A stretch of 64,000 bases of DNA, from assembly GCF_000004075.3 (NCBI RefSeq), contig NC_026655.2, forward strand, positions 24,909,489 to 24,973,488. Reading direction: 5' to 3'. This document shows positions 25,081 through 39,000 of the stretch, one piece after another (the first letter of the stretch is position 1; every line of letters starts with the position of its first letter). This DNA is from Cucumis sativus (Eukaryota; Streptophyta; Magnoliopsida; Cucurbitales; Cucurbitaceae). Under the pieces are notes generated by a model. It was given only the letters and a program-made list of their open reading frames with translations, was not told the origin of the DNA and made no database searches. The translations under genes and the position numbers were made by a program.

Positions 25081-26577
25081 CTATAATAAAGCCTCCACCA
25101 AGCCTTGAGAACCCGTAGTTTGTAGTGAACTACACCCAGCTTTGTTTTCAATCCCTTTGATCTTCATTTCATCTCTCAAAGCCTCCACATCGTCCCACCT
25201 TTCGACAGAAGCATAAACATTTGACAAAGCTACAAAGTCCTCACTTCCAACACACCATTCGTCATCAAAACTCTCCCCTCCCTGTCTCTCAACAAGCAAC
25301 TTACCCACTCTCTCTCCCATTTCAACATCACCATGGAGCATACAAGAACTCAGCAAACTCCTCCATAAAACACCATCAGGTTCCATTGGCATTTCGAGTA
25401 TCAATTTGTATGCCTCTCTCAAGTGCCCAGAGCGCCCAAGAAGGTCAACAATGCAGCCATAATGCTGCATTTGAGGCACAACACCAAACTTCCTCTCCAT
25501 GACACGAAACAAATGGAGCCCCTCTTCAATAAGCCCTCCATGACAGCAAGCAGAAAGCAAACTCGTGAAAGTTACTGCGTTTGGCTTTACACCATGAGCT
25601 CCCATTGCATCCAATAGCTCCAATGCTTCTTTACCCCTTCCATGAACAGCCAGTCCTGTCGCCATGGATGTCCATGTCAAAACGTTCTTCTGCTTCATCT
25701 GCTTAAAAACTGACGAGGCACTGTTAAGAAGCCCACATTTTGAGTACATATTAACCAAGCCAGTGCCAATAAACACATCTTTTTCAGGGGAATCAACTGT
25801 CTTCTTGATATAAGCATGAACACAAGAACCGGTTTCAAGCATACCTAGTTGAGATGCAGCTGAAAGAATGCAAACCATTGTAGTATCCGTTGGTTTCACC
25901 TCAAAATTCGTTGATTCAACCAACATCCCCCGAAACAATTCCAACGCATCTCGGGCATATTTCTGAGAAACCTTACCACCTTGTGAGCAGTACCCTGCAA
26001 TCATCGCATTCCAAGTAACACTATTTCTCAAAGACATTTCATCAAACAACTTCCGCGCACTACCCACATCTTTATTAATGGAATAAAAATGTATCATAGT
26101 AGTCTGCACCCAAATGTTCGAAACAATCCCACGTTTAAGAATATGAGTATGAATTTGCCTACCAATCATTAACGTAGAAACAGATGGGGCTCGCGCGCAA
26201 GCTCCAAGCACGAAAATGAAAGTGAAATCGTCAAATTCGAAGTGGGAGGTGGAGACCCAAGTGGCGAAAATGGAGATGGAATGATGAGGTGGAGCGCATC
26301 TTATGAGAGTGTTGAAGAGGAAGAGATTTGGAGAGTATTGGTGGTGCCGGAAGATCAAATGGGCGTGGGCGATGGATTCTGAGGAAGATTTCTTGCATAA
26401 ATGGGTGATTAGCTTGGCGTAAGGGGAGGGAGATTTGAAGCCATTGGTTATCAATTGGGCATGAATTTGTAGAAGTTGAAGGGAAGAAATTCTTACGTTA
26501 CTTAGGTGGTGGATGCAGCTCAGTCTTGGGGCCAGGTGCATTTGCGAGGTTGCATTCGTATCCAATCTTTGTGCCAC
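25081..26577 (-). CDS. Pentatricopeptide repeat protein, E subgroup (MEF20-like)
   Basis: An intronless frame of 498 codons. PLS repeats run from about residue 30 to 420, with blocks such as NAMIAGYCSQGG, GTGLVNMYSKCGLLNSA, TWTSMATGLAVHGRGKEAL and HYGCIVDLLGRSGHLREA. An E-type end follows (SNVYASVERWDDVEALRDEM, then NKAGCSSLQT), without a DYW domain. The closing segment and the acidic insertion before it recall Arabidopsis At3g18970 (MEF20), a mitochondrial C-to-U editing factor. That assignment is from memory and moderate. The N-terminus has few acidic residues, in line with organelle import. Start choice: the first ATG of the frame at 26577 gives a short leader before the repeats; a later Met at residue 13 is possible. 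Confidence 0.9.
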   Translation of the reverse strand: MAQRLDTNATSQMHLAPRLSCIHHLSNVRISSLQLLQIHAQLITNGFKSPSPYAKLITHLCKKSSSESIAHAHLIFRHHQYSPNLFLFNTLIRCAPPHHSISIFATWVSTSHFEFDDFTFIFVLGACARAPSVSTLMIGRQIHTHILKRGIVSNIWVQTTMIHFYSINKDVGSARKLFDEMSLRNSVTWNAMIAGYCSQGGKVSQKYARDALELFRGMLVESTNFEVKPTDTTMVCILSAASQLGMLETGSCVHAYIKKTVDSPEKDVFIGTGLVNMYSKCGLLNSASSVFKQMKQKNVLTWTSMATGLAVHGRGKEALELLDAMGAHGVKPNAVTFTSLLSACCHGGLIEEGLHLFRVMERKFGVVPQMQHYGCIVDLLGRSGHLREAYKLILEMPMEPDGVLWRSLLSSCMLHGDVEMGERVGKLLVERQGGESFDDEWCVGSEDFVALSNVYASVERWDDVEALRDEMKIKGIENKAGCSSLQTTGSQGLVEALL

Positions 26578-27746
26578 ATTTATACCGTCATAGTATCCAA
26601 TCTTTGATTGCTTAAGTAAGCTTCTAATTCTATGTTAGTTTAATCCCAATTTGTCTTTAAGTACTTTGAAGAACCTCTATATTTTATTCATATTTTTATC
26701 TAACATTTTCATAATATTAAAAGCCCGATCTTTTTTTGTCAACGTGAATGCACACTACTCTTGATTTTACGATAATTTTTCTGGTGGTAGTATGAAAAGA
26801 TTTTTCATATCACCTTCATTAGTTCCTTGCCAAAAAAATAACATTTAAGAATTACATGAGATCAACACAATAAATGAATAGTGAATGACACGAATATGCG
26901 TCATGGATGATTTTGGATCAAGAAGATAAATTTAATCAATAGGAACGAAAGAAACAAGATAAAGGTCCCAAGGAGCTAAGGCGAAAAAATTGGATGTTAA
27001 AGTTCCCCTCGACTTTAGAAGTTGAGATCTACCTCAATTTCTTCCCCTCAACAGCTTAACTCAGTCATTGGACTTAAATAAATGAACCTTTTGTAGAATA
27101 TTTGAATTCTATTTTATGTTATCATGTTCTTCAAAATACAAATACGTGTTTGATAGACTATCCAAATTTTAATTTTAAAATTTGTTTTCAAATTATGTCA
27201 TTCATAGATTCTAAAACTTTTTTACATTTCTATTTTATATAAAAGTTTACATTCTAGAAAGCAAAATTATATTCAATTTATATAAAACATTTTGAAATAC
27301 AATATATCTTATAAAATCAATTCATTTTTTTAAACTGTACTATAAATTATATAATAGTATAAAATAATGATTATATAAATTTTTACGTCAAATTACAAAT
27401 TTTCTATACTTTAAACTTTAAACTAATAAAATTTAGTCTTTAGCTATAAAAAATAACAAATTTCACATAATATTTACAAAGATATAGTAAAAATTTTAGA
27501 TTGCATTGTAGATCCAAGTTGTTTCCTTTGGATTGAATTGAAAGTTGGAAATGGCAAATATCAAAACATAGATGAAGATGATTATTGTAATTTATACAAA
27601 CCCCACGTGAAAAAGATTGATACATAAAAATTCAAAACCCCCAAAATAAAATTAATCAAAATGAGATGAGAAGAAGCATTCCCTAAACCGATAAAGATTC
27701 TCAAATTCCCAATCAAAGATTTTTCCCCTCAACGACGAAGGCGACC
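26578..27746. other. Spacer and divergent promoters of PPR and TatA
   Basis: The flanking genes are transcribed away from each other, so both promoters lie here. The sequence is AT-rich. No ORF or RNA gene is supported. Confidence 0.55.
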
Positions 27747-30459
27747 ATGGTGATTTCATCTCCAACTTTATCCTTTACTTCTTCCATTCCGAAGCTTCCT
27801 CCATCTCTTTCACCTTCATTTTCCTCTTCTAAATCCGCCTTCTTCGCCAACAATGCCACCACCAGTTTCTTCACCTACGGTGACCATAACCATTCTTCGC
27901 TACTGCGTTTGACCAGCTTCAGAACCACCACTAAAACAACTCATAAGGGTTTCACTTGTAATGCTTTGTTTGGTCTTGGCGTGCCTGAACTTGTTGTAAT
28001 CGCTGGTGTTGCAGCTTTGGTTTTTGGGCCTAAGAAGTTGCCTGAAGTTGGGAAGAGTATTGGGAAAACAGTCAAGAGCTTCCAACAGGTATGTTTGTGG
28101 TTTTAGTTGAATGGGTCAGATTGGATGCCCTGGAATTGTTTAATTGTCTGGGATTTGAAATGGGGATCCGGGGAAATTAAGTTTTTTTTTTCCTTTTTGA
28201 ATTTAAATTGTGTGCGCGATGTTTGAATTTCATTTGGCTTTTCCGCTAATACAGAAAAGTAATTGATAATTGTTGTTTTGGGTTTATTTTGACTAACTAG
28301 TTAGAAAAAATAACCCTTCTTTTCATGGCTACATGAGCAGCAACAATCTTGAATTAGTTGAATTGTCGATTTATTAGCTTTGTCCAAAGTATTATTGCAA
28401 GTATTCCCTAAAATTGAACTGTCTATGAATTTATTTTTGTGGCTGGGCGACTGTGTTAGAGAATGGACGTTATTAAAGTTCAAATTTTAGTATTTTACGT
28501 CATCCTGATAGGTAAAATCTTCCAGCTTTGTGAGTTCTGTTCTTTGTCCTTGATTCTTTGTGGTAGTTTTCTTCAACTAATGCAATCTGAAAGTACTTTT
28601 GTTACTTGAAATTTTGCGATGTTTTGGATGTTTTGCTTTTGGATCATGAATAATCCGATCTATGTCCTCACTCATGTTAGACTAAATGGTATATGTAATG
28701 TAATACTTACAGGATCCTTACTGGATATCTTTCTGTTGAATTTTGCTTATGTTTTTACGAATGCTTTTCAATTCATTTATTCTTAGTAGGTGTTGTTTTT
28801 AATGGATGTGAAATCCTGTTTCCTTTTCCTTTGTCTTTAAACTACGCGGGAGTCTTTTGCTGATATTTTCAGAGTGGAAAATGGGATATGCATTCTCCAA
28901 TTAAGAAATGTCAACAAAAACTCTTAATCTTGAGAAAATTCCTTTTCTACCTTCTCCTTTTCTTTAGTACTGCAAATGGTAGTAGAGATCTTCATGGGGC
29001 GGGTCCCATCCCTGTCCCCAGGGAATAGATGCTTTGGATGAATGTCAAAAAGTCATGATCATAGTCCCTGCGTCTTCTCATTGATGTCGTTCGAGGGCTT
29101 CTCCCTCCAAACATAGAACTGTAAAGTCGAGCTTATTCTTCTCCGACAGCTTATTCACGACAAAATATCTCTCTATGAGAGATATTTGATTTGAATAAAC
29201 TTTCGATCCATCTTTTTCTATACTGAATTCTGGAAGCTGAAATAAAAAATTTGATAAACTGAATCAGCAATGTGTATAATTCAAACAAACTAATTGAGTT
29301 TGTTCAAGCAGTCCCTTAAATCTTCGCAATACACTAGGCCTGGTAGTATGGGTGGTACTTACCACATGAACATTGACGTTCTTTGATTTTGTTATTGTTA
29401 TGGTCTGATTTCCCATCGTATTCAATACAATTTAAAATCTTTGTTAATTTCCATTTTCTTTGATGAGAAATCAAGCTGGATGGAAATATGAAAAGAATAC
29501 TGAAAAAGAAAAAAGAAAAGTACATAAAAAAGACAACCCAACTAACAAAAGAGGAGCATCAAATTCAAAGTATATAGAATGGGCTTAAGCCCGACTAAAG
29601 GTTATTGTGAATTTCATTAATTCATCTATGTTTAGGAGTGACAAACTTTTTTATCTTTCTAATTGAACAATGTTAGGGGCCTTGGGGCTGACCTCTCAAT
29701 CGAATGTATACATCTAAACTAGTTGATAAGTTGGCGACGACACTTTTCTCATAGAAAAAAATACCTTCTAGTAATATTATCATGTTTGGGAGCATGTAAA
29801 AATGTTCTTAGAAAAAAGCGAAGCACCTTAAAGTAGGTTGTTATAGAGTGCTTTTAGTCTAAACGGGTGAATACAAAGTACTTTTAAGAATGTAGAACAA
29901 AACATTTAACTGACTTATTTTAAACAACTTTAAAGTAATGTAGCTAAAAGTACTTTAAAAGCACTCTGAAACATAACTTGAGAGTCTAAGACTGTCACAT
30001 TTGTTAGTTTTGAGTTAGAGAAAGTTATTGTCGAATGAGGATACAGTAACCTTCAGTTCATACTTCATAGTTCGTTATAGATAAGTAATTAATGTAAGGG
30101 TCTATTTCTAAGAATCAACAACTCCCTCAATTATACACCCTTAAAACAGCTACCTAGTATTTTGTTGATGAAGCATGCTTTCAGTCTTCTTTCATCAATA
30201 GAGTCGAGTATGAGGAAAACTTCAATTGTTCAATTTGTTAAGGAATCAGCAAAGCGACGCTTCATTAATTAGCTGCTTTTCAACTATGGTAGTTGGAGGA
30301 ATAATGTTGCTAATATTATTGCAGGCAGCCAAGGAGTTCGAGTCCGAGCTGAAGAAAGAACCTGAGCCAACTGAAGAGACTTCAGTAGAAAAGCCTACAT
30401 CAACGGAAGCAGAGGAGAGACAAGATTTGAAGGTATCAAACCAAAAAGAGACTGTATGA
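27747..30459 (+). CDS. THA4: Sec-independent protein translocase TatA, chloroplast (Tha4)
   Basis: Two exons, 27747-28088 and 30325-30459, join in frame to 158 aa. Residues 1 to about 72 form a Ser/Thr-rich plastid transit peptide ending near FTCNA. The mature protein starts LFGLGVPELVVIAGVAALVF, a single membrane helix with Glu81 near its start. The hinge FGPKKLPEVGKSIGKTVKSF and an amphipathic helix across the intron (AAKEFESELKKEP) follow, and the tail is acidic. This is the Tha4/TatA pattern; Hcf106 (TatB) has a longer tail. Tha4 sits in the thylakoid membrane and assembles with cpTatC-Hcf106 when a twin-arginine substrate docks, using the proton gradient to move folded proteins into the lumen. 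The start gcgaccATGG is a good initiation context. The 2.2 kb intron splits the amphipathic helix. Confidence 0.95.
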
Positions 30460-31491
30460 AGCGGTAGGTAGTCCATCATTTCCACATCTACATTTATCAT
30501 TGTGTTTTATGTATTATGAGAATCAGTTACTGGAATCTGAAGATCACTTAATGAAGAAAATTAGTTTTCCAGTGCTGGACTCTGATGGATACCATAATCC
30601 ACTCTAATTATATCAAAAAGGAAATATAAGCTATAACCTCAACTAGGCCGATCTGAGAGGGCAACTTCTCTCCCTACCAACAACATAATATCTGAGCTTT
30701 CCTTCACAACATCCTTTTTTCCCTTCATTTTTCTCTTTTTCACCACCGATGCAAATTTCATTTTCATTAATACTGCACGTTCTGATATATTACATAGGAT
30801 ACCATCAACAGAGAATTTGTATGCTTGTTGAATACTTGAATTCAAAACTCTTGCTCCCTGCTTATTAGCTTTTAGAATTTTCATGCCAAGTTTGAATTCT
30901 GCTATAACAGATAGAATATATATAAAGTTCTGAGCTATCCATTTTTTGGATGGTGGAGATGATTTGGTTATTGATTTGAATTCCTGACTTGGTTGGAGAT
31001 TTGGAAAATACCAATTTCATTTCAAAGTTGAAAGCTGTGAGGCAAATTTGTTTTGATTTAAACTGTTACCTGATTTTATGGGCTTATGATAATAGGTCCA
31101 TTGATTCATGATTGTGACAGATCCTTCTTTTATGCTTTCAGTTTTATAATGATGAACTTTTCTTAACCTCCAACTACAAGTACTCATTTAAAATTACTTT
31201 TGGTTGGGCAAAGAATTTGGTCCAAAGTTTGTTGATGATTATGGTCTTCCTAGGTGGCCCACTAGTTTGAACCATCCCTATGTGTAGCTTGGCATAAATA
31301 TCCTTGCACTCTTCTTTAAAGTCTTTCATTTCATATAATAAAAACAATGGGTGAGTTGGGAAATAGTAAATTAGATTAAACTGAATTTTCACTAAGTTAT
31401 TGTAATATGCTCATGTAGATTTTTTTTTCTTTCTTTTAATTGATTTGATCTTCTGACCTTAGAAGGTAGATGTGTTAATTACGGATGAGGT

Positions 31492-31845
31492 ATGTTCATT
31501 ATAACTCGAAAGAGTATTTGGACTATACAACATTATTTGTTATCATACCAAAACTATATTTCCATTGAGTTTGTGACCACCACAGTAATTGATTTGCATC
31601 TTGCTTGTTTTGAACGTAGAGTCGATTTGTAGCGGTTATAGTATGTAGTACTAATAATATATTGATTGTTGTTGAGTTATGCTCATTTTGATTCTAGACG
31701 GTAATTGGATTACATAACATTATTTGTTATAAGACAAACTATTTTCTATCGAGTTGGTGACCACCGCGGTAATTAACTTCATCTTGCTCGATTTGACCAT
31801 GGAGTCGATCCATGGTGGCTATAGTATACAATACTAATAATACAT
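31492..31845. repeat. Diverged tandem duplication, 2 x about 170 bp
   Basis: Copy 1 (31492-31661) and copy 2 (31678-31845) share an ordered series of blocks: cattatttgttat, a stretch around gtgaccaccrcrgtaatt, catcttgct, gagtcgat and actaataata. Substitutions and small indels separate them. No frame is kept, so it is a non-coding duplication of some age. Confidence 0.8.
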
Positions 31846-34800
31846 ATGAATATGATATAGAGAATCGATAAGGATTGTTATTTTCCTTGAACATTTCTAT
31901 ATATTCAGGATTATCAACGGATAAAAGATCTTTCACGATTTTTTTTCTTCAAGATTCCTCGTAAAGGTCTCTCAATTAATCTTTTCTTTAGAAAAGACAT
32001 GGTGAGTAATGCTATTTTTTCAAAAAAGAAAATAATTCAATCTTACTATTTTGTTTTTTGTTTTTGTTTCTAAAATTAAACTTATTGACACCGAACTCGC
32101 CTTTAAATTTCTTCTTTTGTTATCTACCTTCTACCAGTAGTTTAAAAACAAAACCAAATTTAAAAACTACAAAAATTAGTTTTTTATAGTTTGTTTTTAT
32201 TTTTGAAATTTGGTTAAGAATTCAACTTTTGTACTAAAAAAGTATGCAAATTATTGTAAAAAATTAGGAGGATATATACTTAATCTTCAACAATAGAAAA
32301 ACAAAAGATGAAATTATTATCAAACGGAGCCTTGATGATTAGAGTTCATGAATATATGGAATGAAATGAGATAAAATTAAAATTTGAGTTCGGTGTCTGA
32401 TTTCTGAAATTTTAAAATGACCTTTTATTTTCTAAAATTTGAAACATAATTATAAATTATCGTTCACAATGCGAATGAGTGTCATATGTATATAGAATTA
32501 GGACAAATAACGTGGCACTCTCCTTTGCTCCTCTCGTCTTCCCCTCTATGGTTGTTATTCATTAGTTGTTCACCATTGCTTCAATCGTCGTTGTCCAAAG
32601 CTTGTCAATTGTTGCACGAGTTGATGGCTAGAGAAAAGTAGTCCTTGTGAAAGAATAGACTTGCCTTGGCCAAGGTCGAAGGCCAAACCGAAAATTTGGT
32701 TCATTTTTCCAATAGAAATGGTAGGTTGTATTCGATCCATTTGGTAATGTTTTCCGTTCCTTTTCTTTATTTGCTCTTTTTAATGAAGTTTTTCTTTTTG
32801 GAAAAAAAAAAGTGACAACTTTATACATACACTCAAGATAAACCAACAAAATTCATACCTCGTTCGACAACTATTTGGTTTCTAACTTTACTTTTTGAAA
32901 ATTAAACATAAAAAAAACCCCATTCCACCTTTAAATTTCTCCTAATGTTTCCAAAAACCAACTTGCTTTGAAAACTAAAAACAAAACTTTTTTAAACATA
33001 AAAAATTAGTTAAAAATTCAACTTGTTTACTTAATACAGATCAAAACGATAGTAAGAAATTCAGATAAAATAGACTTACTTTTTAAAAACCAACCCGTTA
33101 TCGATTATGTTTTTAGAAATTTTCTATTTGATCCTCGAAATATCTTATACTAAAGTTGACCTTTTATGAAAAGAAATAAAAGGTACCATCAAAGAGCACT
33201 CCAACCATACATTACTCATATGATTTGGTTAGGAAATTTCACAATTAAAATAAGAATGAAAAGAAGAATTTGAGAGAGATTTTTATCATTTTTTCTAATA
33301 ACAAAACTTTAATTTTGATATATTTTTAAACCCACCAAGTTGATACATTATCATCTAAGCTTTCATGAACCATTAAGCATTCAACTTTATAGAAAAAGAC
33401 AATAAGCTCTTAATTTTTTTTCCAATATCTTACAAGAAGAAGGGATGTTGATGATGAATGAAAAGTACTATTCCTTCTACCTTTCTTCATAAATAAGTGG
33501 ATATAATTTAATGTAGAAAACTTTTTAAAAAACAATTCATCTTTTTTCCTTTTATGTTTAAATATTTATTCCGTATCGATGGATTTAAAATATTTGTTTT
33601 GCTTCATATACATTCAGTTTCGATTCAATTATGGTCATTGTACTTTCAAAATATTCATCACAGTTTTCGTACTTTCAATTTTGATTAATTTTGATCAGGA
33701 TTCCTTCAAAATGAAGTAAAAAAGAAAATAAAGGATCAACGTTCGATATTATCACTTTTTTAAAGTACATGAACCAAAATAAACTAGAGATAAAAGTATA
33801 AATGAAAAAGAAATGGTATTTAGGAATTTTTTCATAAATATAACAAACTAGTAAAAATATTTACAACTCATATAACAAAATAAAAAGGTTCACGAAGTTG
33901 ACAATTATTTTTAAAATATTACAAGTTTGATCTTCCTTTTTATCGTCTTTATTTTGTTTCACTTATGCGAATTTTTTTTTCTTTCCATCGTATTTTTTCT
34001 TATTCTTCTCCAATTTTTTTTAAAACTATTACTTGGTTCAAAATCGTGTAACAGATGTAAAATATCTATTTTTCTTTTAAAAAAATTCAAACTGTTATTT
34101 GATTGTTTAAGATCGTTACCAAATATAAAAAATCATAAAATCGTTCAGACGTTGGATAACCAAATCTAAATGACGTAGGAAATAATAGCGAATCTAAACG
34201 ATCATTTATCAAATATATTAGAAACGTTGACTGCTAATTAATTACAAGACATTTTTTTTATATTTTCAATTATGGGTCAGTGAGTTTTTTTTTTTTTTTA
34301 ATTGTTCTATATAGTTTAAATATTTTACCGGTTTGATATATTTTGTTAGAAGACATCCCTTATCTATCTAATTACTTTCATTATAAAAAAACAAAACAAA
34401 AAGTTGGTGATTTAATACTATTGTTTAGGACCATTATAAAAATGAAGGTGGGAAAATGGAGATGAAAGCTTTCCATACAAAGACAAAACCCATGTTTGCC
34501 TTTGCCTTTGCCTTTGTTTAATTATTCCACTATCTATTATGGCTCTTAGCCTTAACAAATTATAGTTGGATGATGATTATTCTATTCTTTTGTTTTTATG
34601 TCATACTTTAAAATCAATTCTATTTTAATTGCTATCAAATATTTCTTTTAACCTCTCAATTTTGAAAAAGAAAACAATTAGGACAGTTACGATGATAAGA
34701 CTATATTAGTGCATTTTCTAAATTGTAAAAGTAACAATTATTTTTTATTTATGTTTGAATACTATGACTCTTTCAAATTTGGATGTTTGTGTGTTATCAC

Positions 34801-35127
34801 ATTGGTGTCGAGTATTTATTGAAGTCACTTAAGTCAATTGAAATAATAATTAGTATTTATTTAGGTGAGGATGTGTTTTATTATATCAAAATATAATTGA
34901 CGATGACCCAATATAAATAAATAAAAAATAAATTTTATTTTTTGAATTTTTTAAACTAAAATAACTAATTTATAAAAGTATAGGCATTACATTGAAATAT
35001 CTTTAAATATGAGATGTGATTATGATTTATCATCCAATAATACCATATGGTTTTTTCTTCCAACCTTTCTTGCATAGTTTTTTTTTTTTTAAAAAAAAAA
35101 AAAGATAATTTTGTTACTATATCAGAT

Positions 35128-35250
35128 TTTTTTAAAAAATTGAAAAACCCGGCAAACTATTTATACTTTATAAAACAAAATTATTAAAAGATAAAATTTA
35201 TTACACTTGAATTTTTTATAAAAGGGTAAATATTTTGTTAAATGTGTAAA
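35128..35250. repeat. Foldback element copy, family B
   Basis: It contains caaactatttatacttta at the left and gggtaaatattttgtta at the right, inverted with respect to each other, as in the copy at 21996-22116. Ends are approximate. Confidence 0.5.
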
Positions 35251-35741
35251 GTTCAAAGACTAAATTGTTATAAATCTTTAGTACAAAAACAAAATTATTA
35301 AGTAATAAAGTTTAGATATACTAAATTGTTGTAAACCAAAGTTTAAAGACTACTTTGTTACTTTTATAAAAGTTTAAGAACCGAACATTATTTTTAACCA
35401 AAACATTCTCACTATGAGAAAATTAATTATTACTCGTACTTTGTTCTTTCTTTCTTTTTACACCGATGTACAATTAGAAGATACAAAATTTTAAAATCGA
35501 TGATAGAAACAACCAAACCGGACTTAACTCAACTAACATTCCGATACTAGAAAGTATTAACAAGAAAAAGTTCTCTATCATTGAATTCATCCTTACATTA
35601 GGAAAATTCTAATTATAACTAATAACAATAATTAATAATCATAAAGTAATAAAGTAATAAAGTTTTAATATTAAAAAAATTAAAATAAAAAAATGCAATT
35701 ACCTTTTTCCTAAATTTATTTATTTAATTTCCAAACAAACC

Positions 35742-35762
35742 CCTCTCTCTCTCTCTCTCTTT
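35742..35762. repeat. CT microsatellite in bHLH leader/promoter
   Basis: A (CT)n run about 240 bp before the bHLH start codon. CT-rich stretches are common in plant 5' leaders and near transcription starts. Confidence 0.85.
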
Positions 35763-36004
35763 CACAAAGCCATAATATAAAAAAAAGTCATTAAACCCAA
35801 AAAAAGCTGAAACCAAAAAGAAAACACACAAACACAAAAGCTCCATTTTCCCATTACAATTTCTCTCCTCAAAAACCACTTTCTTCAAAATCGCTTCTCC
35901 CCATCCATTATCGCCTTTCCGATTCTGCCACCCATTTCTCCGACACCTTCCCTCTTCCCCAAAAACAAAACCCACTTCCATTCTGTTAATCTCTTCTATT
36001 TTTT

Positions 36005-39000
36005 ATGGCCGGAATCCCCTCTGAGGGGTTGGGCGATGATTTCTTCGAGCAGATGCTCGCTGTTCCACCGTCTTACGGCGGCGCTGGTGGCGGCGACATG
36101 GTTTCTTTGCCTATGGGACTTCAACTTGGGTCCGGTGGTGGTGGTGGCGGTAACGGTGGAGGAATGGGTATGCCGTTAGGGTTGAATTTAGAACAGGGGT
36201 TTTTGAGACAAGAGAGGTTTAGAGAAGAGGTTGATGGAGGGCATAATAGTAATTCTAATAATAATGCTTCTTCTTCTTCAACTGCTTCTTCAGGAATCAC
36301 TGTAAAAATCTCTCTCTCACTCGCTTTGATTTTACGTTTGTTTGATAATATTTCAATCCTAATGCTTTTTTGATAACTTCTTCAATTGTTTTTTGTGATT
36401 TAGCATTATTTGGAAATGAGGTTTTTCTAAAAGATTCCTTGTTCAAATCTTCATTTCTGTTTGTACTTTTTTTTTTCTCCTTAAGATAAGTTTTATGAAA
36501 TGTGGATTTCTTGTATTTGAGATAATATATTGAGTTACTTTGAGTTTTATAATAAGTTTCACAAAATCAATGAGCAACGATATGAATATGAAGTGTTCAA
36601 GAAATTTTTGACAATACGTGGGATGAGAGAATCGAATTAGTGAGCTAAGAAAAACACTATGTTATGTTCGTTGAATTGTCTAAGTTTCGCAAATATAGGA
36701 CAAAAGATCGAACTTCTGACCGCAAGTCGATACCCTTTCTAGCTGTTTATGCTTCTAACATGAGACTTTCAAATCACTCAAGAATGATTTTGAGATGGAA
36801 AAGTGAGATTAGGAGAGACTAAACTTTGCCATTTTGGGCAAGTTAGAGCTTCTTCTTCTAACCAACTTATTTATTTAATTTTGTCTATTTTTCATATAGA
36901 AAGTTAGCCTTAAGGATGGAAAAAAAAATTAATCTCAAAATGATTTTCTTTTCTTCATGAAGGAATAGAATTAGAATGCTGTCTCAGAATCTCAATCTTT
37001 ATTATTATTTTTCTTCTTTTCTTTTTCTTTTTCCTCCTTTTTTGTCAAATCTTTGGCTTCAGAATCACATCCTATAAACTTTTCTTTTTAATTTTTTTTA
37101 AAAAGTTATGATTGAAATTATTTGTTCTTCTCTTGAGTTAGGAGCAGTCTATTTTGGCTATAGAGAATATTGGAATGCCATATAAAAATTTATTCCCATT
37201 CTGACATCTGTGTAGTTGCAATATTAATATATTTGTTTCTTTTTTCTGCTATTTTAAAAAAAAATGTATTTTGGCATGATTCCGAGGGGTATTTTCGTCA
37301 TTTAAACGTTCGTGTTGCATTTACAGGAGAGAGATTCTTCAATGCAGCATATGACAAGCTTGTTTCCGACCTTTGGACATTTGCAAACTCAACAACTCCG
37401 ACCACCGCCGCCGTTGCATCTCCACCAGGTGAAATTACACTCTTGCCCCTCCTATCTCTTCATTCTTCTTTTCTTTTCTTTTTTAAGAAAATAAAGTAAC
37501 TTAAAAGTTATTGGTGGAAGTAGGTTGATGTTGATGTTTAACTTTTTTCACTTGAAGAGAATAACTAAAGTCAATAGTAATTAATACACACTTCTTTCTC
37601 TCGAGATCAAATGTTAAATTGGTAGTAAATTACACCATTTCATCCTAAAACATTTGGATGTCAAAGAAACTCCTAGAATATTAAAAAGTAAAAATCAAAT
37701 GGTTGGACTTAACTATCCCTAGTTTACTTTTATTTTACTTCTCAAATTGAGAGTAAAACAAACTCATATTTCTTTTAAAAAGATTTGATGGTCATTTTGT
37801 TTTTTGAAAATCTAATTCACATTGACCTCTAGAATTTAAATCATTATCTACAAATTTCCAAATTTCCCGGAGTTTACTTTTCTCCATTTTCTTCAAGAAA
37901 ATAAAATTGTCTTTATCGCTAGTTTTCATATACATTTTCCTTCTTCATACTTAATTAAGCAATGTAGAAGCATAAATTTTAAAAGATTAGTTCAATTGAT
38001 ATAAAATAAGAATTTCATGATTATATATTTTAATTCTCTCACCTCACATATTTTCAAATAATAATAATAATAGTTGACTAACTTTTTATTTTAACAAAAA
38101 ATCTAGAAGCATAAATATTGTCATATTGCCATTCTTAAAGTGGTCTCATTTTTCTGTTACATTCCTTACATTTGATCTAAGTATATACATCAAGAGTAGT
38201 TATTAACTTATAAATAGCCATTTTTATGTGCACGATTTTTTCTTACAATCTCAAGCTGAGTAGTTTAATTTAATATTTTTGTTTCAAGTGTTAGATATAA
38301 TTATATTTACCATTATCCATCAATTCAAACCTTTGAGTCAATAGATGAATATTACAAGGGGATGACTAGTGAACATAAGACTGAAAAATTGAGGTGACTA
38401 AACTCGTCATCTAGCCAGTTGGGGGAAGTGAGCACGATGGTTAGTATCAGTTTGCAATTTTTGCAACTGTCGGTCTTATATATATTAGAAAGAAATCCTA
38501 TGACAGCCATCAGTCGACAGATAATGCATAATTATTCATAAATGAAAAAAAAAACTATACTGAGACAAATTATTTATTTATTAATTATTATTATTGTTTT
38601 GATGTTAGCATTAGTCAAATAATTATATTTGCTGGGGTATATGTAGATTTTCTTTTAATGTAAATAAGGGTTTTTTTTTTCTTCACAAGAAAATAAGAAA
38701 AAATCACATGTGATGCTTTGGTACTAAATTTCAAAAGAAGTACAAAACGCGTTTTCTTTAAATAAAAGACCAAATTTTTTTTCCTTTTAGCCAAAACAGT
38801 CCTCATACTATCTTTATTTCCAAACAAGCCCTTTAAAAGTTGAATTTTTTTTTTCACTTAGGTGGTAGTGCGGCACACGTGTCAGATCTTGAGTGGTGCT
38901 TGCTTTTTTCAATTATTGATTTATGATATAATTTCACAGTACAAGACAAACACGACATCTTAGACACGTGTGAATGCCTTCGTACGTGCAAGTAATATAT

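Larger units (their letters stand above)
30460..36004. other. AT-rich intergenic region
   Basis: About 5.5 kb with no credible gene. Open frames at 30639-30884 and 31174-31392 match no family. It contains a diverged tandem duplication (31492-31845), a tttgcc hexamer run (about 34495-34518), a family B foldback copy (35128-35250) and a T/A palindromic homopolymer (about 35080-35105). The right end holds the bHLH promoter and leader with a CT microsatellite. Confidence 0.6.

Noticed and set aside
30639-30884. 81-codon minus-strand frame rich in Lys
   Set aside because: No family resemblance, no splice context and no neighbouring coding signal. It lies just after the TatA 3' end and looks like chance.
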